From Nemertoderma westbladi (lineage: Eukaryota > Xenacoelomorpha > Nemertodermatida > Nemertodermatidae), in the NCBI GenBank assembly GCA_032718475.1, contig JAUCBJ010001352.1, positions 1 through 64,000 of the forward strand: a stretch of 64,000 bases of DNA. The letters run 5' to 3'. Below are positions 13,773-25,277 of the stretch, in pieces. Below the pieces are notes generated by a model that was given only the letters and a program-made list of their open reading frames with translations, made no database searches and was not told the origin of the DNA. How positions within the stretch are numbered: the first letter of the stretch is position 1; every line of letters begins with the position of its first letter. A program made the translations under genes and the position numbers.

Positions 13773-13966
13773 AGGTCCGATAATCATACTATATTTCCTA
13801 TAATTGAGATAAGTTAATATGCCTTCCCTCATGTTCGGCCAAACCTTGATCCCATACCTCGCGATAGGTAAACAATACCTAATCTAAAGTTTACATTATA
13901 TATAATTTATAGATATTTTTCAGATTAACGAGGGAGCACTAGGGGGGGTTCGACTACTGTACTTAC

Positions 13967-15217
13967 CAATATGCCTGGATGTTTCAATGTAAATATTATC
14001 GATTTTGCAGTGGGGATTACGACTAGTTCGTGCTGCGGACCCAGCCTCCCGCCCTCGCATTCCGAGGTTCCGACTCCTAACCCTCGCATCTCTTGGTCCA
14101 AGTCTGGCGAGTTACTAAGAAAAGTCTGCGAGACAGACATTTTGCGCCGAATCGACCCATTAACTGGTACCATAGCCATGTCGTTACCGCTCTGTCGCGT
14201 CCGTTTGTCTGCGTCGAACGCTCTGTTATCGAATCCGGATACTCGGCGCGAGGAATTACTCCGTTGAGATTGACGATTGGATACGATGTCCACAGAAGGT
14301 ATTGCTAGTGGGTCTAAGTCGGGCTTCTGGGATAATAAATTACCGTTTGGTAGTGACAAAGATGACGGAGAGGTGCTTTTAAGCTCCTGTGATTCAGGTT
14401 GCTGTGGCAATGAGTTATTGATAGGGTCCTGTGATTCAGGTTGCTGTGTCAATGAGTTATTGATAGGGTCCTGTGTTCCAGGTTGCCTAGGCGCGGAGTT
14501 ATTGATAGGGTCCTGTGTTCCAGGTTGCCTAGGCGTGGATTTATTGATAGGGTCCTGTGTTTCAGGTTGCCTAGGCACGGAGTTATTGATAGGGTTCTGT
14601 GATTCAGGTTGCTGTGGCAATGAGTTATTGATTGGGTTCTGTGTTTCAGGTTGCCTAGGCACGGAGTTATTGATAGGGTTCTGTGATTTAGGTTGCTGTG
14701 GCAATGAGTTATTGATAGGGTCCTGTGTTTCAGGTTGCCTAGGCACTGAGTTATTGATAGGGTCCTGTGTTTCAGGTTGCCTAGGCACGGAGTTATTGAT
14801 AGGGTTCTGTGATTTAGGTTGCTGTGGCAATGAGTTATTGATAGGGTTCTGTGATTCAGGTTGCTGAATCAATGAGTTATTGATAGGGTTCTGTGTTTCA
14901 GGTTGCCTAGGCACGGAGTTATTGATAGGGTTCTGTGATTTAGGTTGCTGTGGCAATGAGTTATTGATAGGGTTCTGTGATTGTTGTTGCTGAGTCAATG
15001 AGTTATTGATGGGGTCCTGTGATTGTTGTTGCTGAGTCAATGAGTTATTGGTAGGGTCCTGTGATTGTTGTTGCTGAGTCAATGAGTTATTGATAGGGTC
15101 CTGTGATTGATGTTGCTGAGGCAATGAGTTATCGATAGTTTCATCTGATTGGTGTTGCCCAGACAACTCTGGCGGTTGAAGTGGCTCCGCAGCCATTGGT
15201 ACTAGAGCTCCACCCAT
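13967..15217 (-). CDS. Candidate long exon, Q/N/P-rich protein, version B
   Basis: Open minus-strand frame of about 417 codons up to a good donor (TTG|GTAAGT; last exon base 13967). Residues about 25-280 are a 14-residue tandem repeat (INNSLPQQPESQNP type) and are probably disordered. A Ser-rich segment, SSRRVSGFDNRAFDADKRTR, follows. The exon ends with IIFTLKHPGIL at the donor, in phase 0. The exon at 20896-21737 ends with LFRLKRPGIL at an identical donor and has a matching YDNRAYISDRRPR segment, so the two are related. The frame is open upstream of ATG 15217 to about 15270. Acceptor-like AGs there are weak but would give phase 1. The start could therefore be ATG 15217 or an upstream splice. 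I do not recognise the family. Coding status rests on the shared end and donor, since the repeat itself could be an open frame by chance. Confidence 0.6.
14390..15135. repeat. 42-bp minisatellite inside the candidate exon
   Basis: About 17 units of 42 bp containing GAGTTATTGATAGGGT, CTGTG and AGGTTGC. Each encodes 14 residues on the minus strand. Variants fall into classes (TGCTGTGGCAAT, TGCCTAGGCACG, TGTTGTTGCTGAGTC), and the array keeps the frame throughout. It is coding only if the exon is real. Confidence 0.93.
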
Positions 15218-15239
15218 TGAGACTACTGCATCAATACGG

Positions 15240-16490
15240 ATTCTACCAAATACCGAAGATATTGATGGAGGAGTTTAGTTCCCGTGCTGTAGCTAATGTG
15301 GGAGGTCTAATATCACACAGTTAACCGCCGTACAAAGGTAAGGTTCAAATGCAACGGCTCACAAAGTAACTAGTAACAGGTAAATGAATATGTGAATATA
15401 TGATAATATATAAATATGTTTTTACATGAATTACTTCATTATTAATTTGTATAAATTAATTAGTAACCTATCACTTGAGAGAAGATTACAGTGAATCGCA
15501 TTGCAATATAATAAAGTTGGAATACAGTAGAAATATTGTAAATTAAAAGAAAACGTTATAAATAAATATTAACTCATAAATGATACAAAATAATTTTAAT
15601 TGGAATTGTTGTTAGTTAATTTACTCTAAATAGAACTAACTCTATAGCCTCAGTAGATGTAGGAAGTCTTCTTCCATTCATCCGCTACTACGACAATGAC
15701 CAACAGGTGGTCCGCAATTACTCATTTTATATCCCTCCCATCCACCAATAATTGATAAAGGATCAACAACATAGAATTTTCGACTGATATTCCTCAACTA
15801 AACATTGTTTTAGTTTTATAAGACAATGTTTTAAATACTTAATGGTTTTGTAAAAATTTATAGTAACACAGTTAATTTTGTTTGTTTTAAGTTCTTAATT
15901 AAAGGTTGTTGCTATTTATATCGTTGTTGTTATTATCTATATGTATCATTGTATCTTACTTTCGTCTCAAAAACTCTGACGAGGAGGGCTGGGTTCACTC
16001 TCTAGCTCCCTACGCACAACCGAACATGGGGTACCAACACCTGTGGGCCAAGCCCAAACATTTCCACCAAATCTGTGATGGTTGCTTATGCAAATATTGC
16101 ACAAATGCAAAATATAAAAGCAATATTGTCATTGAACGAATTTCCAATACACTAAATACATATACATACATGGTCCGAAGTATTTTAGCAGTGTTATGAT
16201 CTTTGTATATGTATTTACACCGCCTACCTCAGTTTTATAATAATTGTTAGCAAAAATTGATAATTCGGTATAATAATTTATCTTGATCCATAAGTTAGTA
16301 ACCCTGAATGAATGACAATGACCAATATGGAAATTACTTTTATGTCAATAACCAATTGGCATCAACCAGCTGGTAAGGGAATCAATAAAAATTCCTTATT
16401 TCAAGGAAATTTAGCCACTATACCATTGATTTGATAGAAAAGATATATTCGGAGATCTCTAGAATGCATTGTGTATTCAAATAGCCATTA
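15240..16490. other. AT-rich DNA, no recognisable gene
   Basis: No family-level coding match on either strand. A 97-codon plus-strand frame at 15906-16199 has no motif I recognise. Confidence 0.4.
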
Positions 16491-16493
16491 TGT

Positions 16494-17717
16494 TTAAGTG
16501 ATAGTAAATAGGAGACGGGAGACGGGGTGTGGTATAAAGATTGAAACAAAAATATATAATGTCATCCTGGAAAGCCTATTCAAGGCTGCCCATGCCTTTC
16601 CCTTACGTATTCGAAGGTCCTCACCTGACTTCCGGATCCATGATCCCAGGTAACAGGAGTCGTCCACATGCTCAAGCATACCATCCTTTAAGCTTATGCT
16701 CATCCGATCAGAGACTTGCTGAGGACTTTCAAAGTTAACTGTCAAAATTTTGGTCTTTCTAGATTTAATAAAAAGACCAACATTAGAAGCAGCATGTTCT
16801 AATGAGCTGAGGAGAGGTTGGGCTCCCTCTAGTGATTCGGAGAGTACTCCTAAGTCAACAGCAAAGTCTAGATCAGTTAGGTACTTGGCAGGATTTCCTC
16901 GACTTCTGGAGCCAGTAGGTGGAGTTATCATCACCCCATCATCATTATGATGTTATAAGGACATGCGTAGAACATAGTCAACCACAATTATGAACAAGAA
17001 TGGTGCAAGTGTGTCTGTCTCCCTGGAGGACGCCCCATAACACTTCAAATGGTTCTGTGCCACCGTCAACAGTAAACACAAATGTTGTCGAACCATCGTA
17101 TACTGATCTGATTGCTGCAATAATTTCATCAGGAATCCCATATAATGAAAGTATGCTGAACATACGTGAGCGAGAGACTGAATCAAGGCCTTGAAGAATT
17201 CAACAAAGATAACAGCCAGATGCCTGTCTTTCTTTTTTGATAACTCTTCAATTATCCTTCTAAGTGCCAAATTTGGCTCCATGGTCCCACGACCTTTACG
17301 GAACTCATTCTGATTTCCACGGAACAGTCTCTCAATGGGATCCCTGATGCGATTTAATATAATTATATTGTATAGCTTTGCAGCAATCGAGATCAATGAG
17401 ATTCCCCGAAAAGAACCATAGAGTGTTAGGTTGCCCTTCTTGGGAACTGGCACCAACTTATTTGTTTTCATTTCTTGTGGGACTCTTGTTGTACGGTACA
17501 TGTCTACTATGATGGGATAGATGAGCTTTAAACACTCAGGTATTTTAAAGACCTCAGGGGGAACACCATCTACTCCACTGGCACGATTGGTCTTAATGCT
17601 CTTTGCAGCAGCCTTCACTTCTGCAAAGGAGATATCGCCAATGTGAATATCTGGGAGTACAGACTCAGACACTTTTACTTTTACAATGATGTAGGTCATT
17701 GTGTTACATAATGTCAA
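16494..17717 (-). mobile_element. Non-LTR retrotransposon fragment, reverse transcriptase
   Basis: The minus strand encodes RT segments in order. From 17717 to 16953: ASGVDGVPPEVFK (thumb-side SG-DG-P), VPQEMKTNKLVPVPKKG, a modified YRGISLIS-like GSFRGISLISIAAKLYN, and NEFRKGRGTMEP. Then 16934-16494: LTDLDFAVDLGVLSE, in place of the YADD box, and VGLFIKSRKTKIL. The catalytic YADD is not intact and at least one frameshift separates the two parts. It has the same family and orientation as the copy at 10.2-11.6 kb. Inactive. Confidence 0.88.
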
Positions 17718-18044
17718 CTTATCGGAGTTCTGGAATATTGTAATGTTTAGAAATAATTATGAAATTAATATAACCATTTCTGCTACTAATTCCTGTTACT
17801 AGAACAACTGCGAGGTTAACAATTTTCAATCATATGCTACGAAAGTCGGTATGGTGATAGTTCGACAACTTGTCTTACTTACACCTTCTTGTTGGTCTGA
17901 AAGTTCTGCATGTTTTATAATTTTTGATTTATTTAGCTTCAACAAGCCCTAAAAAATGCCTATTAGGCAATATTTAGCCACCTCTGTCGGCTTTATTTTT
18001 CGCCTTTTGAATGCAATCAGAAAATTTGGAGGTGCATAGGAAAC

Positions 18045-19196
18045 ATGGATTCACAAAGATGGATATCTGCTCAGCCTTCGATAACGTTGAAGACCACATC
18101 ATCTTTAATAAGCTGTCAGAGTTTGTAAATCCTCATATATGTTCTGTACTAATTCATTATTAAATTGTAACCCATCTTCACGTGAAGTTCGGAGCTTTGG
18201 TGGACACCAAAGGTATGAAGCCTATCAGGGGTTTGAAACAACGGTCCCTGATATCTCCAATTCTCTTTTGCTTTTATATAGGAGATGTATTGAATGCTCT
18301 GCAGGACGAGGGTTACGGTTACGACCTCATGAATCTATGGATAGACCTGATCTGCTATACAGATGATATTCTTATTCTGGGGAAAAATATAAAGGAGGTG
18401 GTGAAGATTATGGTTGAACTCATAATTAGGGAATTTAATAAGTTATGATTGGACATCGAGGCATCGAAATCTGAGTGGTCTAATCTTCTAGGTGCAGGTT
18501 GTCAGACCCAATCTATGCCCTGTTTCATAAATATTAAGGGGACCCTCATTCCACCTAACGCCACACTGTCTTTCCTAGGTGTAAAAGTTAACCTCAAGAC
18601 TTCAGACAGGCTCAGTGAATGTATGTATAAAGACTACCACAATTCTATCCGAGACCTTCCACAGAAGAGGATGGACTCTCAAATGGTTATCCCTGGACTC
18701 ACTATCTCGGCTATGGAATGGAATTGCACTACCAGCGATCCCTTACATCTATTGAAGCTGACACATTGGACATATGCTACCGTAAGGTTCTACGTAGTCT
18801 AATGCATGTTGGACCATATCTCTCAAATAGTTGTACCTACACTCTACTGAAGACCAAACCAATTAGTACGTCTATTTTCTGCGATGTCATTGGATGTATT
18901 CAGAGGGCAGCTTTCTGTCCAAACAAGATGTTGAGTTCTATTATTTGTGCAAGCGTGCCAGTCTACGGTGCTCCTATGAAGCTGGGTTGAAGTATTTCCC
19001 GTTACCTACACTTACTTCACTACTCTTCTCGAGGTACAGTATTAAGACTCTCCGTACCCAGGTTTTACCCGGCTGTTTAACTTTGTCCGATATGATCAAT
19101 GTGGACTTTGTTCTAAATTGCTTGCGCTGTAATATTTATTTTCCCAGCAAAGACAAAAGCATCCAGGAATTCCTCAATCAATCACGCGTGGTGTAA
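18045..19196 (+). mobile_element. Non-LTR retrotransposon fragment, plus strand
   Basis: The plus strand encodes an RT motif-A-like KMDICSAFDNVEDHII near 18056-18110, then GLKQRSLISPILFCFYIGDV at 18230-18290. Next comes an altered catalytic box, CYTDDILILG, at about 18352-18382 (YTDD rather than YADD), then the thumb segment LSFLGVKVNLKTSDRL. Frame changes near 18450 and 18790 break the ORF. It differs from the minus-strand LINE family on either side. Inactive. Confidence 0.8.
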
Positions 19197-19199
19197 TCT

Positions 19200-20889
19200 G
19201 CATCATCATCTTTTAGTTTCTGATTTATGACTTACTCCCCAATGGTGATCCCACCCATCATATCATATTTTATGGTAGTGCACTTTGTTTATAGTTGCAC
19301 TTAATGACCAACCCTTATACAATGTATCGTGAATTTTACTACCATATGTATGTACAGAAGTAAGCCTTCTATTCCATTGGTGCCATTGGATTTTATCTTT
19401 TAATTTTAATTTGCCGGCGTTGCCCGGATTATTAATAAATAATAATATCTAGATAACATTCCAAAGACGGAAAACAAAGCCGACATAGATGGTTAAAAAT
19501 TACCTAATAGGCATATTAAAGACTTTATAATTTGAAAATTAAAAATTCTGACGAGGCTAGCGGTAAGAAAAGGAATCGATACCATCGTACCAAATTTCGC
19601 AGTTTGATTGAAATTTCTGTAGATTTTCCAGCAATAAATATATCTTACTCTACAAATATATTTTGGAGCATAGGACTTTTGTCATTTACTCACAAAAAAC
19701 TTTTGTTACATTGTGTCAACTTATCATCGTTCTGGTGATATCCTGTAAAGTAGCCCAGTAATCACTACCTTAGTAACAATAAACTTCTAAAACACGTCTT
19801 GAGTATTCTCCATTGACGATACCCATTGTAGCTTAGTGTAAGATTATCCCGAATTTAGTTCCTTGAATTCGCGTTTCTCGACCTTGAAATTAATTCTGCG
19901 ACCAGGAAAACCCCTATAGCTAAACTTTTAGGTAGCTGGTGTGCCCTTTTCTTAGATTTTAACGGACAGACTGTCGGACAGTCAGATAGACCGACAGACA
20001 GACTTACAGACAAACTAGATTCCATTCAAAGTGAAAACTGAAAAGGCAATTATCTTGGAATAGTATATTTTAATTTTTAAATCACTACACCTCCGCCCTT
20101 TTTCACCCAATGCCAAAATACATTTTTGGTATCAAATGAAATCTTTTCGCGCGCGCAATAATAAAATTCGATCATTATTTTAAATTTTGCAATTGTTCAT
20201 CTGTTATAACTTGTTTTACAAAAAAACACAGTGCTTTATTTGAAATTGTTAAATTAATTTTTAAAATTCATTCAGAACGCCGATAAGTTGACGTAAAGTA
20301 AAAAATTACATAGGCCCTACCCTACACCATTGGGCAAGAGGCAACGAGTCATTGATATTCACCATTGGGCGTTTATGATCCTTGTATGTTTATGTAAACT
20401 TCCCTCGCTGCGCTCGCTCGCTATAGTTATTGGTAATTTTGTCATAATTACAAAATACATTTTTATTGACATTTTTTGGCATTAACGATGTAATTAAGAA
20501 ACAAAACAATATAGTTTGAATTGATTGCGAATTACAGAGTTTTTTTGCCATATTGACTCGACAATAAGTTTACATAATTTAAAATAACATTTCGCGGCAC
20601 AATCAGTTGATGTCGTCAAATTTCGCAACATGTTTTATTTATTCCTTGAATTTCGCGGCACAATATTACTTTATGACGCAAAATGGGGACATTTCCCGGT
20701 AAATTTAGTCTATGCTGTGACAGTAGTAAAATATTTAGTTTATCAGGTGCAATTGTATAATTTCGCTGCAGGTTTAAATTATGCCGTAAATTTAGCAGCA
20801 CTTTACGATTGAGGCGTGAAATTTCGAGGTTGATGAAATTTATGTCGTGAAATTTCGCGGCATAAAGGTAAGCCATTTTCGCGGCGTTA
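19200..20889. other. Non-coding, repeat remnants
   Basis: No gene seen. A stretch with repeated GACAGAC-type words lies at about 19970-20025. The words TTTCGCGGCA or close variants occur at about 20588, 20648, 20850 and 20875 just before the next exon, in both AT-rich and CG-rich contexts. Their nature is unknown. Confidence 0.4.
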
Positions 20890-20895
20890 ACTTAC

Positions 20896-21737
20896 CAGTA
20901 TTCCGGGTCGCTTCAACCTGAAGAGAGTTGAGTTACCCGGAGTTGTACAGGACAACTCCAGCAACATACCCAACCCACAGTGCTTATCGTCCCTAACCGG
21001 CGCGAACCCCATATCGGTAGGTCGCCACACCGGTGCGCCCATCTCGCCGAGTTCCTCTTCCACACAGTCGCCCCGCTTCGTACACGGTTTCGTGACGGGG
21101 AGTTTCTTATTAGCGGCCGGTCGCGGTCGGCGGTCCGATATGTACGCGCGATTATCGTAAGTTTCTCGAAGTAGCGAAGAGTTATGACGTTTCGGTTGGT
21201 GGTTGGTTGATAAATCCTTCCCGCTAGAGGGCGTTGTGGAGTCATTACTGGGGAAAATTGCATATGGTGTTTGTGATTGGTGTTGCTTTGGTAACTTGTT
21301 ATTAGAGTTATTACCAGCTGATGATTGGTTTTGTTGTGGCAACTTGTTATTCGAGTTAGTTTTAGTAGGAGTTTGTGATTCGAGTTTATGTGGCAACGAG
21401 TTGTTATTTGAAGCTGATTTTGATTGGTGTTGATGCGGGGGCAGTGTGGCAGTATCTTCTGGAGCAACAGGCTTCGATTCCAGCGACCCAGCCATCGGCG
21501 ATGTTGAATGTAAAACCGGGTTCTGTTTTCGTTCGCTTGGTGGTGTAACAACAGTGGCAGCGAGATCGAGTAACCGAGGTTTATTTGGTTTCGGTTTCGG
21601 TTTCGGTTTTTCTTTATCATCGAAGGAACTAAAGGAAAACACATTGGTCGGACTCCTTTTGGATTGCGGTTGCTTAGAAACGCGACTAGAAGAGGAAGTG
21701 ACGTTGAGGCCACGCAAGTTGTTAAAAAAATCCAGAT
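20896..21737 (-). CDS. Candidate long exon, Q/N/P-rich protein, version A
   Basis: An 842-nt minus-strand exon with an acceptor (CTTTCTTAG|AT at 21738) and a donor (CTG|GTAAGT, last base 20896). It is open throughout: the first two bases finish a codon and 280 full codons follow, so it enters in phase 1 and leaves in phase 0. Order of features: DLDFFNNLRGLNV, a Ser-rich stretch, a KPKPKPKPNKP basic-proline run (about residue 40), and Gln/Asn-rich tracts (LPQQNQSS, LPKQHQSQTP). Then come HNSSLLRETYDNRAYISDRR, a small cysteine-bearing region (KPCTKRGDC, DDKHCGLGM), and the end LFRLKRPGIL. There is no membrane span. It matches the 15.2-14.0 kb exon at the YDNRA and PGIL ends. The upstream exons at 31627-31671 and 37130-37279 join in phase. 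Family not recognised. Confidence 0.72.
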
Positions 21738-21983
21738 CTAAGAAAGCGAGTGTTAATTACGTAATTTCAACTCGATAAAATTATATCGTTGATGGGGTTA
21801 TGGAATAAAATAATTAAGCAATTTGAATAAACTATAAAGTAGAAACTTGTATATTACATCCAGTATATTAATTCATCTTGCTTTGTGTAGAAATTCATTT
21901 TCAAACTGAAATATATGTAAATATCAAACTGTTATACTCTCCCGTCAGTATATATATCATCATCCCAGACCAAGCAAACTGAT

Positions 21984-22208
21984 GGGTGTAAACGCTACGC
22001 CGACAACCGACAGCCGACAACCACTGCCGACAACAGCAAATATGAAAATTAAACCTGAATTCGAGACTCTCGTTTATTGTTTTGGTTAGAATAAACTTCC
22101 ACTGTAACCTGTTCCTTTCCCTCAATTAATAAATAACATTAATTAGCTTTAATAATGGTTGTCGGCGTTGCTTGTCGGTAGTCGGTTGTCGGCGTAGCGT
22201 TTACACCC
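21984..22208. mobile_element. Foldback MITE with about 50-bp inverted ends
   Basis: GGGTGTAAACGCTACGCCGA at 21984 is the start of an arm of about 50 bp. It returns in inverted form ending at 22208, with GACAACC sub-repeats in both arms. The spacer holds a repeat X core (TTTATTGTTTTGGTTAGAAT). There is no coding capacity, and no clean target duplication was found. Confidence 0.75.
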
Positions 22209-22238
22209 CAAACTAACGAATACTAATGTCTTTAATAA

Positions 22239-23504
22239 TCCACGAAGCTAAGGAAAATCAACTACTTTCGCTAAGAAAGATTTTCCTTAGCTGAGATGGT
22301 CTATTCATAGTGGGCTATTTTACTTGTATGAGGCAGATTTGGTTTTTTTTGATTCCGGAAAAAACTAGCCTTTAAAAGTACCCTGAAATTTTGCATGTAT
22401 GTACTACTCGTCGAGGCGCATCGTGTGGGATGGGTCTCATATCCAGGAAAAATCTGGTTTCCATGGCAACGGACTTAAAAAAAAGTCTATGTATTTCAAG
22501 TCAATATTTATAACTCTATTTGTAGGAAAACTATAATAGATATAAACTTGGGGTTTCTCAACTCAACTATAAGGTCCATAGCAGAGCCGATTGAGGTTAA
22601 ATAGAAAATCCAGTTACCTTGGCAACCAGGCTAAACAGATGTTAAAATTTATAAAATGTTAATTTGAGGCCTAAGGGCAAGGTGTTATGACTTGGGACCA
22701 ACCCCACCCTCACTATATAACTTATTCTGCATCCGAATTACATTGTTCTATTTTTCAGTTACCATGACAACCGCTGAAAACAGATGTTTTTATTCAAAAC
22801 TTATTCATTTGGACATAGACTTCACGATGAAATTTTACAAAACTGGGTATGTGTTATCTGGACCACGAGTTGGAACTTTTAGTGAAACTTAAATTATTCC
22901 AGAAATTTACTTACCATGGTAACTGTAGTTTATTAAACTCTATATCATTCAAATCTATATTGATAACTCTATTTGTAGCAAAACTGTAATATATATAAAC
23001 TTGGGGTTTTGCAACTCATCTATAAGATCCATATCCAAGCCGTTTGAGGTTAATTAGAAAATACAGTTACCATAGCAACAAGTCTAGACAGATGTTAAAA
23101 TTTATAAAATGATAATTTGAAGCACAAGTTAATAGTATTATGACTTGGGACTAACCCCTACCCCCACAATATGACTTATTCTGCATCCGAATTACATTGT
23201 TCTATTTTTCAGTTTCCATGACAACCACTGCAAACAGATGCAATTTGATAGAAAATCGGTAATCTGGACATAAACTACAATATTTTCTGAAACTCAGTAT
23301 ATGTGTTATCTGAACCACAATCTGGACTGAATTTTTTTTCAAAGGTCAAAGCAACAGTTCCAGAGAACTCTAGTTTCCATGGGAATAGAAGTTAATTATT
23401 GACAATTGCTACTAAACGAGGCTAAGCAACGAACCAAAGTGTGGCCGTTTGTTTAATTTTCCTTAGCTTCGTGGTTGCATTTCCTTTAGGAAATGCCTTT
23501 CTCG
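22239..23504 (+). mobile_element. Helentron/Helitron-like non-autonomous element, copy A
   Basis: Begins TCCACGAAGCTAAGG just after an A. A 19-bp inverted copy of this end (ATTTTCCTTAGCTTCGTGG) lies at 23456-23474. It is followed by a hairpin, GCATTTCCTTTAGGAAATGC, and the terminus CTTTCTCG before a T. A second subterminal hairpin lies in the first 60 bp. The inside consists of about two diverged copies of a roughly 500-bp unit (AACTTGGGGTTT..., CCGCTGAAAACAGATG). A TC start, a 3' hairpin close to a CTRR-like end, asymmetric inverted ends and no RepHel ORF match non-autonomous Helentron-type elements. Confidence 0.72.
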
Positions 23505-23523
23505 TATTATATTATAATCTTTA

Positions 23524-24777
23524 TCCACGAAGCTAAGGAAAATCAACTACTTTCGCTAAGAAAGATTTTCCTTAGCTGAGATGGTCTATTCATAGTGGGC
23601 TGTTTTACTTGTATGGGGCAGATTTAGTGTTTTTTGACTCCAGAAAAAACTAGCCTTTAAAAGTACCCTGAAATTTTGCATGTATATACTACTCGTCGAG
23701 GCGCATCTTTTGGGCTGGGTCTCATATCCAGGAAAAATCTGGTTTCCATGGCAACGGACTTAGAAAAAAGTCTATGTATTTCAAGTCAATATTTATAACT
23801 CTATTTGTAGGAAAACTATAATACATATAAACTTGGGGTTTCTCAACTCAACTATAAGGTCCATAGCAGAGCCGATTGAGGTTAAATAGAAAATCCAGTT
23901 ACCTAGGCAACCGGGCTAAACAGATGTTAAAATTTTTAAAATGTTAATTTGAAGCCTAAGGTTAAGGTGTGATGACTTCGGACCAATCCCTACCCCCACT
24001 ATATAACTTATTCTGCGTCCGAATTTGATTGTTCTATTTTGCAGTTACCATGACAACCGCTGAAAACAGATGTTTTTATACAACAATTATTCATTTGGAC
24101 ATAGACTTCACGATAAAATTTTACAAAACTGGGTATGTGTTATCTGGACCACTAGTTGGAACTTTTAGTGAAACTCAAAACATTCCAGAAATATCTAGTT
24201 ACCATGGTAACTGGAACTTATTAAAGTCAATATCATTCAAGTCTATATTGTTAACTCTTGTTTGTAGGAAAACTGTATTAGATATAAATATTGGGTTTCC
24301 CAACTCAACTATAAGGAAGGTCCTTAGAGGAGCCAATTGTGGTTAATTAGAAAATCCAGTTACCTTGGTAACCAGGTTAAACAGATGTTATAATTTAAAA
24401 AAATTATAATTAGAAACACAAGTTAAAGGCATTATGACTTGGGACCAACCCCTACCACCATAATATCACTTATTCTGCATCCAATCTACGTTTTTCTATT
24501 TGCCAGTTACCTTGACAACCACTGCAAACAGACTTTTTAACAAATTATTAATTAATTTTGCACATAAACTACTCAATGAAGCTTCCTTGAAGTCGATGTG
24601 TCACCTGGAACCACAAACTAGATCGTAATGTAAAACTCAGCATTTCTAGAAAAGTCCAGTTACCTTGGCAATACCGGGAGTTCTTTTAACTCGGTAAATC
24701 AATGAACTGATGAGTCAAAGAGTGTTTAATTTTCCTTAGCTTCGTGGTTGCATTTCCTTTAGGAAATGCCTTTCTAG
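23524..24777 (+). mobile_element. Helentron-like element, copy B
   Basis: Same structure as copy A: TC start after an A, 3' inverted end finishing at 24747, hairpin, and terminus CTTTCTAG before a T (a perfect CTAR end). It is only 19 bp from copy A. Its right flank, TTAATTTGAAGCCTAAGG, is itself internal element sequence, so B inserted into another copy. Confidence 0.72.
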
Positions 24778-24902
24778 TTAATTTGAAGCCTAAGGTTAAG
24801 GTGTTATGACTTGGGACCAACCCCTACCCCCACTATATAACTTATTCTGCGTCCGTATTTCATTGTTCAATTTTGAAGTTACCATGACAACCGCTGTAAA
24901 CA
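24778..24902 (+). mobile_element. Internal fragment of a Helentron-like element
   Basis: The segment from TTAATTTGAAGCC to ACCGCTGTAAACA corresponds to internal positions of copies A, B and D. It is flanked on both sides by element ends, indicating nested insertion. Confidence 0.65.
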
Positions 24903-25277
24903 TCCACGAAGCTAAGGAAAATCAACTACTTTCGCTAAGAAAGATTTTCCTTAGCTGAGATGGTCTATTCATAGTGGGCTATTTTACTTGTATGGAGCAG
25001 ATTTAGTGTTTTTTGATAGGTGAAAAAACTAGCCTTTAAAAGTACCCTGAAAATTTGCATGTATGTACTACTCGTCGAGGCGCATCGTGTGGGCCGGGTC
25101 TCATATCCAGGAAAAATCTGGTTTCCATGGCAATGGACTTAAAAAAAAGTCTATGTATTTCAAGTCAATATTTATAACTCTATTTGTAGGAAAACTATAA
25201 TAGATATACACTTGGGGTTTCTCATCTCAACTATATGGTCCATTGCTGAGCTGATTGAGGTTAAATAGAAAATCAAG
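24903..25277 (+). mobile_element. Helentron-like element, copy C, 5' fragment
   Basis: Carries the TC start and 5' hairpin but stops after 375 bp at AGAAAATCAAG, where copy D begins. Its 3' part is not found after D, so C is truncated and not merely interrupted. Confidence 0.7.

Noticed and set aside
14277-14867. Plus-strand cysteine-rich repeat frame opposite the candidate exon
   Set aside because: Antisense shadow of the 42-bp array. The minus strand has the conserved end and donor.
16085-16097. Octamer ATGCAAAT as a target of the POU factor
   Set aside because: A single 8-bp match in 64 kb of AT-rich DNA is expected by chance and has no gene beside it.
20887-21778. Overlapping second minus frame and plus-strand frames across exon A
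   Set aside because: Only the frame ending at LFRLKRPGIL has matching acceptor and donor phases and similarity to exon B.
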